Positions 47,630 through 52,822 of a DNA stretch of 52,822 bases are shown here, one piece after another. The notes beneath the pieces are model-generated. The model saw nothing but the letters and a program-made list of their open reading frames with translations, was not told where the DNA came from and did no database searches. The DNA comes from Legionella genomosp. 1 (lineage in GTDB: Bacteria > Pseudomonadota > Gammaproteobacteria > Legionellales > Legionellaceae), in assembly GCA_945878975.1 (NCBI GenBank), contig CAMCUM010000017.1, forward strand, positions 1 through 52,822. The letters are read 5' to 3'. Each line of letters opens with the position of its first letter. The first letter of the stretch is position 1. The position numbers and the translations under genes were made by a program.

Positions 47630-47815
47630 TTAATCCCACTCATCTTCAAGTTCACTTTGTAAACGTTTCTCTTCCATCAAAGCTTCCAATCGCCTTCTAG
47701 CATCAGAAACGATTGGCTTCACTCGATGCGTATCAATGATCTCTTCAGCTTCTATCAAATCATCATCTGCAATGACTATTTTATCATCATCATTATCATC
47801 AAATAATTCACTCAT
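47630..47815 (-). CDS. Small acidic protein, PA3496-like
   Basis: A 61-residue protein, highly acidic at the N-terminus (MSELFDDNDDDKIVIADDDL) and with a charged helical C-terminus (SDARRRLEALMEEKRLQSEL). The ending resembles the small PA3496-type proteins of gammaproteobacteria, whose function is poorly defined. It ends 2 bp before the icmT start, so it is probably the first gene of the icm-suf transcript. Homology is suggested only by the short C-terminal pattern. Confidence 0.65.
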   Translation of the reverse strand: MSELFDDNDDDKIVIADDDLIEAEEIIDTHRVKPIVSDARRRLEALMEEKRLQSELEDEWD

Positions 47816-47871
47816 ACTAACCTCTTTGGACTAAGCGCAACAACACGTATATACTTTTCAATATGACAACT

Positions 47872-48033
47872 ATGCTTGTCGCTAATGGATTTTCAGTATT
47901 TTAGGCCATTCGATTTTTTTGCCCATGACCTCGAAAAAGACGCGTAATAGTGATATCTATTGCAAGTTTTTTTCGAGGTCATGGGCGTAAAAAGCGCTAA
48001 CATACAAGCCGAAAATTCGTTAGTGACAAGTAT
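47872..48033. repeat. 162-bp nested palindromic element upstream of fthC
   Basis: Outer arms at 47872-47894 (ATGCTTGTCGCTAATGGATT...) and 48011-48033 (...TTCGTTAGTGACAAGTAT) match at 19 of 23 positions; they are the same family as the outer arms at 1016-1125. Inner arms at 47921-47938 and 47969-47986 (GCCCATGACCTCGAAAAA and its complement) are perfect over 18 bp. It occupies the divergent promoter region of the icm-suf run and fthC, and would lie in a transcript leader if transcribed. Confidence 0.82.
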
Positions 48034-48079
48034 ATATACCGCATTTTTAAAATTTTGCATAGTACTTCTAGGTGACTAT

Positions 48080-48667
48080 ATGACTATTCATCATACCAAA
48101 GCACAAATTAGGTCCTTCTGCTTAACGCAACGCCACAATTTAACACAACAAATCATCACACAAGCTTCACAAAAAATTGTAGCCACCCTGCATAATTTGC
48201 AAGCCTATCAAACAGCCCAACATATTGCATGGTATATCCCTGTATCAGGTGAAATAGACTTATCCACATTATGGAAACTAGCACTAAAAGAAAACAAATG
48301 TTGTTATTTCCCTGCTGTGCAACCTGAGCATACTTTGATTTTTTTACCTTATACTCACGACACAGTACTGCTAGCCAATCGTTATCATATTTTAGAACCC
48401 AAAATCACAAAGCAATCTGCGCGATCTCCACAAAATTTGGATATGATCATTCTCCCTATTGTCGCATTTGATGCTCAATGTACCCGTTTAGGCATGGGGA
48501 AAGGATATTATGATAAAACCTTAGCCCGACAAACCAACGCACTATTAGTCGGAGTTGCTTATGAATGGCAAAAACAACCCGAGCTACCCTCTGAGCCATG
48601 GGATATTCAGTTAGATATGATCATTACGGAAAAACAAGTATATCTACCTTTTACAGATGCGTTTTAG
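48080..48667 (+). CDS. fthC: 5-formyltetrahydrofolate cyclo-ligase
   Basis: A 195-residue enzyme (YgfA family) that converts 5-formyl-THF to 5,10-methenyl-THF with ATP. The N-terminal basic AQIRSFCLTQRHNLT, the active-site block LGMGKGYYDKTLA and the ending WDIQLDMIITEK are characteristic. The start is the ATG at 48080 behind AGGTGAC; the longer frame from 47960 is inside the palindrome. In many gammaproteobacteria ygfA follows zapA and 6S RNA; neither is recognisable here. Confidence 0.93.
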   Translation: MTIHHTKAQIRSFCLTQRHNLTQQIITQASQKIVATLHNLQAYQTAQHIAWYIPVSGEIDLSTLWKLALKENKCCYFPAVQPEHTLIFLPYTHDTVLLANRYHILEPKITKQSARSPQNLDMIILPIVAFDAQCTRLGMGKGYYDKTLARQTNALLVGVAYEWQKQPELPSEPWDIQLDMIITEKQVYLPFTDAF

Positions 48668-48734
48668 GGGATACCCTGTAGGATTATATAACGTGTTTTG
48701 TTATACTTGCCAAATCTTGTCTTACAAGGACGCT

Positions 48735-48998
48735 ATGATGTTGCAGCCTAAACAAATCGAAGAACTTGCTAAAAAACTCTATACCAGCTTACCTAAAACT
48801 GTGCACATCCTTGAAGAGGACATCAAACGACAATTCAAAGAAATTTTGCAGACAGCCTTTACGCAATTGGATTTAGTCACACGCGAAGAATTCGATGTCC
48901 AAGTCAAAGTATTAGCACGATCGAGAGAAAAAGTTGACGCCCTAGAAAAAACAGTCAACCAATTACTACAAGAAAAAAATAAAACGAAAAAGAAATAA
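48735..48998 (+). CDS. ubiK: Ubiquinone biosynthesis accessory factor UbiK
   Basis: An 87-residue BMFP-family protein (YqiC/UbiK). The N-terminal IEELAKKLYTSLPKTVHILE amphipathic helix and the coiled-coil C-terminus with DLVTREEFDVQVKVLARSRE are diagnostic. UbiK binds UbiJ and assists aerobic ubiquinone synthesis. The ATG at 48735 has an AAGGA; it is adjacent to a second ATG. The ubiK-comM neighbourhood is conserved. Confidence 0.92.
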   Translation: MMLQPKQIEELAKKLYTSLPKTVHILEEDIKRQFKEILQTAFTQLDLVTREEFDVQVKVLARSREKVDALEKTVNQLLQEKNKTKKK

Positions 48999-49004
48999 AC
49001 CTAT

Positions 49005-49031
49005 CCGTCTTTGCTGCGCTCGCAAAGACGG
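49005..49031. terminator. Hairpin between ubiK and comM
   Basis: CCGTCTTTG (49005-49013) pairs exactly with CAAAGACGG (49023-49031) around a loop CTGCGCTCG. No T-run follows on the plus strand, so it may be an RNA-processing or attenuating hairpin, or a REP-type repeat, rather than a true terminator. Confidence 0.45.
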
Positions 49032-49081
49032 GGAATGAACTAAAAATCCAACACGCATCACTTGCCAAAAAGGAATAAGGC

Positions 49082-50593
49082 ATGAATCTCGCAATCAGCA
49101 AAACTCGTTCTGCCGTTGGAATGGTAGCACGACTCGTTACCGTGGAAGTCCATTTGTCAAATGGGTTACCCACTTTCACCATTGTTGGCTTACCTCAAAC
49201 TGCTGTCAAAGAAAGTAAAGATCGCGTTCGATCAGCTATCTTAAACAGTCATTTCGATTTTCCCTGTCGTCGCATCACCGTCAATCTTGCCCCAGCTGAT
49301 TTACCTAAAATTGGAAGCGGATTCGATTTACCTATCGCACTGGGGATTTTAGCTGCTTCAGGACAATTACCCCCCTCCAAATTACAAGATCATGAATTCA
49401 TAGGCGAGTTAGCCTTGGATGGCAGCTTGCGTGGTGTGCCCGCGACCATCCCTATGCTCACCGCAGCCAAATATGCTGGGAACATCGCCATTATCGCTGC
49501 AGAAAATGCCCAGGAAGGCGCATTAATAGATTACCCTAAATTATTATTAGCGGACAATTTGCGCGCAGTATATCAATATTTATGTCATGGGCACGAGCTA
49601 CCTACCCCTCCCGCACGCATAGCAGAGCCAGACGACCTTCATGAGGTTGAAGATTGGTCCGATATCAAAGGACAAACACATGCCAAAAATGCATTGAAAA
49701 TCGCTGCCTGCGGTGGTCACAATATTCTGCTCTATGGCCCACCAGGGAGTGGTAAAACCATGTTGGCCAAACGCTTAGCCACCATTTTACCGGCGTTGAC
49801 TGAAACACAAGCTTTAGAATGCGCCACCATTCAATCCGTACATGGGCGCATCACGCAACAAGCTCATTGGTACAAATCTGCATTCCGGGCGCCGCATCAC
49901 ACTGCATCACCCATCGCATTAGTAGGCGGCGGCAATCCACCCAGACCCGGGGAAATTTCTTTGGCACATCACGGCGTCTTATTTTTAGATGAATTACCAG
50001 AGTTTCAACGCAGCGTCCTAGAGACCTTGCGCGAACCATTGGAGTCTGGCCATATTTGCATTTCACGTGCCGCCATTCAAGTGGAGTTTCCAGCTCAGTT
50101 TCAGCTGATTGCTGCCATGAATCCTTGCCCTTGCGGTCAGTTAGGTAACCCCCATTCCGAGTGCGTATGTAGCCAAGATGCTATCCGTCGTTACCACAAC
50201 AAACTATCCGGTCCCTTTTTAGACCGCATCGACTTGCACATCAATGTTCCAACATTACCACTAGAAACGCTCATCAAAGCCCCACAAACGCCCCCCAAGG
50301 AAAGTCCTGCATTGCGAATAGAAGTGGCCAATGTGCGCGCCATCCAATTCCAACGCCAAGGATGTATCAACGCAGTCTTAAGCACCGCAGATTGCAATCA
50401 GTTTTGTGCGCTGGCCGAAGCAGAACAACAATTTCTCAGCAACGCCTTAACCCAACTCAAATTATCAGCACGCGCCTACTATCGCCTACTCAAAGTCGCC
50501 AGAACCATCGCCGATATCCGCCAAGCCCCTCATATCGAACGCAGCGACTTGCAACAGGCATTAGCATTTAAGAGTTGTTTACCGACAAAATGA
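49082..50593 (+). CDS. comM: ComM/YifB AAA+ helicase
   Basis: A 503-residue Mg-chelatase-like AAA+ protein. The N-terminal Lon-protease-like domain (GLPTFTIVGLPQTAVKESKD, IGSGFDLPIALGILAASGQL) precedes the AAA+ core with Walker A LLYGPPGSGKTMLAKRL and Walker B VLFLDELPEF, and a Cys-rich insert (MNPCPCGQLGNP, CVCSQ). ComM is a branch-migration helicase in natural transformation. Together with comF in this window it makes competence plausible. It is a complete gene. Confidence 0.96.
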   Translation: MNLAISKTRSAVGMVARLVTVEVHLSNGLPTFTIVGLPQTAVKESKDRVRSAILNSHFDFPCRRITVNLAPADLPKIGSGFDLPIALGILAASGQLPPSKLQDHEFIGELALDGSLRGVPATIPMLTAAKYAGNIAIIAAENAQEGALIDYPKLLLADNLRAVYQYLCHGHELPTPPARIAEPDDLHEVEDWSDIKGQTHAKNALKIAACGGHNILLYGPPGSGKTMLAKRLATILPALTETQALECATIQSVHGRITQQAHWYKSAFRAPHHTASPIALVGGGNPPRPGEISLAHHGVLFLDELPEFQRSVLETLREPLESGHICISRAAIQVEFPAQFQLIAAMNPCPCGQLGNPHSECVCSQDAIRRYHNKLSGPFLDRIDLHINVPTLPLETLIKAPQTPPKESPALRIEVANVRAIQFQRQGCINAVLSTADCNQFCALAEAEQQFLSNALTQLKLSARAYYRLLKVARTIADIRQAPHIERSDLQQALAFKSCLPTK

Positions 50594-50608
50594 AGTCGAT
50601 TAAATTTT

Positions 50609-50663
50609 AGGGTCTTATATGGACTCGACCATATTGTCAAAGATTGAGTCCATATAAGACCCT
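50609..50663. terminator. Perfect 18-bp stem after comM
   Basis: AGGGTCTTATATGGACTC (50609-50626) pairs exactly with 50646-50663 around a 19-nt loop. It follows the comM stop by 16 bp, with an AT-rich ATTTGTAAAAAATATTTT tail. The stem may end comM transcription. It is longer than most terminators, so a palindromic repeat is also possible. Confidence 0.65.
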
Positions 50664-50707
50664 ATTTGTAAAAAATATTTTTTTTACCTCTTGAGATAAA
50701 TAGTGCT

Positions 50708-50735
50708 TTGCCTTTATTCTCGCTTACCCTATATA
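50708..50735 (+). promoter_or_regulatory. Candidate sigma-70 promoter for the 625-residue gene
   Basis: TTGCCT (50708-50713) and TATATA (50730-50735) are separated by 16 bp. A start near 50742 would leave a leader of about 30 nt with the AAAGGAAG ribosome-binding site before the ATG at 50773. The -35 match is partial. Confidence 0.4.
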
Positions 50736-50772
50736 GGGGCCTTATTAAACGATCTTTTTAAAGGAAGAAAAT

Positions 50773-52650
50773 ATGAGATTCTTTGGTTTAGCTGCTGTGC
50801 GAAGTTTTAGCACTAGAGGGAATTCGAAAGGAAAGATGACAATAGAGGCGCGCGATTGGGTTCAGTCTTCGATGAAAGGGTGGCTTGGCATGACACCCGA
50901 TATGATTAAGTATTTTCGTACGATAAATGATTTGTACCATGCGGAAGACAACACGCCGATCAAGTCTCTGGTAGCATTTGGTGGCACCTGGTATCAACTG
51001 CCTGCAATGCATGCTAACAATCCATTTGACGTATGGCGTGCAGTGGTTGCTGCTACACCGGCAAAACCAGGGCGGAAAGCCTTGCCTCTTGAGTTATTAC
51101 AACGTTCTTCTCATCAGTTCGGTTTGGAAGAGGTCAATCAGGATGTTATCCGAGAAACCTACCGTAAACTCGCGGAAATTTCTGGACCAGACCGTGAGAT
51201 AATTATTCGCCTATTCCACTTCAATAACCGTGATATGCAGAAAGACAGTACCTATGCAGCGATTAAAGAACTGCGTGATCAAGGTATTAAGAATTTTGTA
51301 ATCAGCGATGAACATTCCTATGCAATCTTCATGACAAATGAAGAGGTGGCTGAAGGAATTGTAACCGGGCTACTTAGAAATTTGAAAATGACCTCAGGAG
51401 ATGTTGATTACCCAATCCAGGGCGGTATTAAGGACTTCAGTGGTAGTCTTGCGCCGCAAGATGGGGAAGAGATCCTGCGCTGTACAGATAGAAGGATTCA
51501 GGAAGAAGCAGATAGGCTTGAAAATGTAGTTGATGCAGAACGTCTGCGTAAGGCTATTATTACCCTTCATAGCCATCTGACAGATAGATCAGAACATACC
51601 GTTTCTGCCTTTAGGCGGGTAGGGAAAGAACTGGGTAGGGATGTCACCACGCACGGTATTCATAACGTGGAGAATGCGACCCACCATGTGGTACATGATG
51701 AAGGATTAACGCGAACGCAATTGATGTATCAGCGGCAAGCGGAAGAGATATTGGCAAAGATTGTCCGTGATAATCATAAGCTAGTGGTAAAAGATTATGA
51801 AGCCGGCAAAGCCCGGCCCTGGACAGGATTTGCTGGCGGCGGCACACCGATGATCCAGCAGTTTGTTAGTGGAATCTCTGCTTTGTACAAACTTCAACCT
51901 AAAGAGGCGGAAGCACTATTATACAGGCACATGGAAGCTGTGCGCGACCGTAACATTATTCCGACAGTAACACCTGCCCAAAAAGGAGTTGCAGATCTTG
52001 CATTATTGCGTATCGCCAATGAAAAAGCAGGTCGTCCTCTTTATGAGGGAACGTTTTCATCAGAAGCGATAGATGTGGTACGTAACCTAAATCCTGACAT
52101 GGTCAAGGATAAAGACATGTTGGAGGGTGCTTTCCGCCAGTATCAAGAAGTGGTGCTTAGTCGTTACGAGAAGAAAAAAAATATCAGTCTGATATTTAAA
52201 AAAGCATTACAAGCAGTGAGTATGAATAGTGATAGATCATCACTAGATAAAGATCAAACCCAGGCCGTGATAACGGCATTTGCGGCTAATGGTGAGAACC
52301 TACATCCCTTGATACAGGATGAGATTATCGAGGCCTGTGGTGCTGCCACCCGCCCCACTCGTCTTCCTGATCAGATTGCTCAAGCCCGTAAGGTAGTGGC
52401 AGAACTAAAAGCCAGAAATGCAATGAAAGTGCCGGAAGATGAAGCTGTCATAATCATTGCTTCTCTGCGTGGCAGGGATATTGGAAAGACATTAGTGAAA
52501 CATCATGGGGATAAAGCACAATTCCCAGCACTGGGAGTGCCGGTGCAACAAATTTCGATCGGTGTCAATGTGGCAGAATTATGGAAAAACAATGTAGCAG
52601 GCGACGTGCTGGAAGAGGTGCTGGATAACCCCTCCTCGTTCAGACTTTGA
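50773..52650 (+). CDS. Unknown 625-residue protein, possible secreted effector
   Basis: I do not recognise a family. The N-terminus (MRFFGLAAVRSFSTRGNSKG) is basic, Ser/Arg-rich and free of acidic residues until residue 25, and contains RSFS, which resembles an R-x-F/S mitochondrial processing site. The rest is soluble with no membrane segment; LKSLVAFGG-like and FVISDEHSYAIFMTNEEVAE stretches suggest an alpha/beta domain, and the C-terminal part is helical. The ATG at 50773 has AAAGGAAG at good spacing; a second start at 50836 (MTIEARDWVQ) also has AAAGGAAAG, closer than ideal. It is preceded by its own promoter-like sequence and followed by palindromic sequence. Effector status is inference. 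Confidence 0.6.
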   Translation: MRFFGLAAVRSFSTRGNSKGKMTIEARDWVQSSMKGWLGMTPDMIKYFRTINDLYHAEDNTPIKSLVAFGGTWYQLPAMHANNPFDVWRAVVAATPAKPGRKALPLELLQRSSHQFGLEEVNQDVIRETYRKLAEISGPDREIIIRLFHFNNRDMQKDSTYAAIKELRDQGIKNFVISDEHSYAIFMTNEEVAEGIVTGLLRNLKMTSGDVDYPIQGGIKDFSGSLAPQDGEEILRCTDRRIQEEADRLENVVDAERLRKAIITLHSHLTDRSEHTVSAFRRVGKELGRDVTTHGIHNVENATHHVVHDEGLTRTQLMYQRQAEEILAKIVRDNHKLVVKDYEAGKARPWTGFAGGGTPMIQQFVSGISALYKLQPKEAEALLYRHMEAVRDRNIIPTVTPAQKGVADLALLRIANEKAGRPLYEGTFSSEAIDVVRNLNPDMVKDKDMLEGAFRQYQEVVLSRYEKKKNISLIFKKALQAVSMNSDRSSLDKDQTQAVITAFAANGENLHPLIQDEIIEACGAATRPTRLPDQIAQARKVVAELKARNAMKVPEDEAVIIIASLRGRDIGKTLVKHHGDKAQFPALGVPVQQISIGVNVAELWKNNVAGDVLEEVLDNPSSFRL

Positions 52651-52678
52651 AAAAGCCTAGCAGGTAACTACTGGGGCG

Positions 52679-52727
52679 TGTTTACAATTCATCCCCGACG
52701 CCTACGTGCCGCGGCTTGTCCGCGGCA
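52679..52727. repeat. Partial palindrome of the GTTGACAATTCA family
   Basis: TGTTTACAATTCATC (52679-52693) resembles the left arm at 46874, and the core TGCCGCGG (52707-52714) pairs with CCGCGGCA (52720-52727) around CTTGT. The core is nearly identical to 46906-46922. The right outer arm is not recognisable, so this copy is decayed or continues differently. Confidence 0.65.
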
Positions 52728-52822
52728 TCCAGACGATCTAAATCAACGACAAATATCTTCATATAGATCACGCCAATCTGGGTTTAGGGTCTCAATTAAA
52801 TTTAATTTCCACTGTCGGCACC

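Noticed and set aside
47816..48079. 6S RNA gene (ssrS) upstream of fthC, as in many gammaproteobacteria
   Set aside because: The nested palindrome has the outline of a long hairpin, but its arms match elements elsewhere in the window and I see none of the conserved 6S sequence around a central bubble.
50773..52650. Carboxylase or TIM-barrel aldolase-type enzyme
   Set aside because: A few stretches reminded me of pyruvate-carboxylase-like proteins, but no catalytic or metal-binding motif could be placed, so no function is claimed.

Overview
The window comes from a gammaproteobacterium of the order Legionellales. The deciding evidence is a set of Dot/Icm type IVB secretion genes (icmT, icmS, an icmR-position gene, icmQ; 45534-47627) and an enhA-enhB-enhC locus (1125-5671) of the kind known from Legionella host-cell entry. 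The housekeeping genes (gacA-uvrC, dcw cell-wall and division cluster, carB-greA, zipA, lolB, gloB, epmA, ubiK-comM) are typical gammaproteobacterial versions. The genus cannot be fixed from the sequence alone: Legionella, Coxiella, Rickettsiella, Aquicella and Berkiella relatives all carry Dot/Icm.

Layout. 1-1125: noncoding palindromes and a Phd/VapC toxin-antitoxin pair. 1125-5671 (minus strand): enhABC. 5873-10147 (minus): bioC-phhA-gacA-uvrC, divergent from comF. 10799-16721: an accessory stretch with a HAD-like protein overlapping a methyltransferase-like membrane protein, an exported phytochelatin-synthase-like peptidase, a 632-residue protein with a C-terminal membrane hairpin, and a MazE/MazF pair whose toxin is frameshifted. 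17021-33666 (minus): zipA, then murF-mraY-murD-ftsW-murC-murB-ddl-ftsQ-ftsA-ftsZ, then carB-greA. This dcw cluster is incomplete: murG is missing from its usual place, the mraZ-to-murE front end is absent, and neither lpxC nor carA is at the expected position. 33899-39754: lipid genes (desaturase, plsC), coaD, lolB, an outer-membrane barrel, gloB and epmA. 39990-47815 (minus): one continuous run from a small acidic ORF through icmT, icmS, a candidate icmR equivalent and icmQ, straight into sufB-C-D-S-U-T. 48080-50593 (plus): fthC, ubiK, comM. 50773-52650: a 625-residue protein I do not recognise, whose N-terminus resembles a mitochondrial presequence.

How it fits together. icmQ and sufB are separated by 3 bp, and the only good ribosome-binding site for sufB lies in the last codons of icmQ. 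Part of the secretion machine and the Fe-S cluster assembly system therefore appear translationally coupled. The unknown proteins in the accessory stretch and at the right end are reasonable Dot/Icm substrate candidates, but only by architecture and context.

The intergenic spaces are full of imperfect palindromes of several families. Some are nested one inside another, and some abut or overlap a stop codon (enhC, zipA, lolB). They sit at several broken syntenies, including the missing murG position and both sides of the icmR-position gene, so they may have contributed to the rearranged gene order. No tRNA, rRNA, CRISPR array or transposase gene was found.
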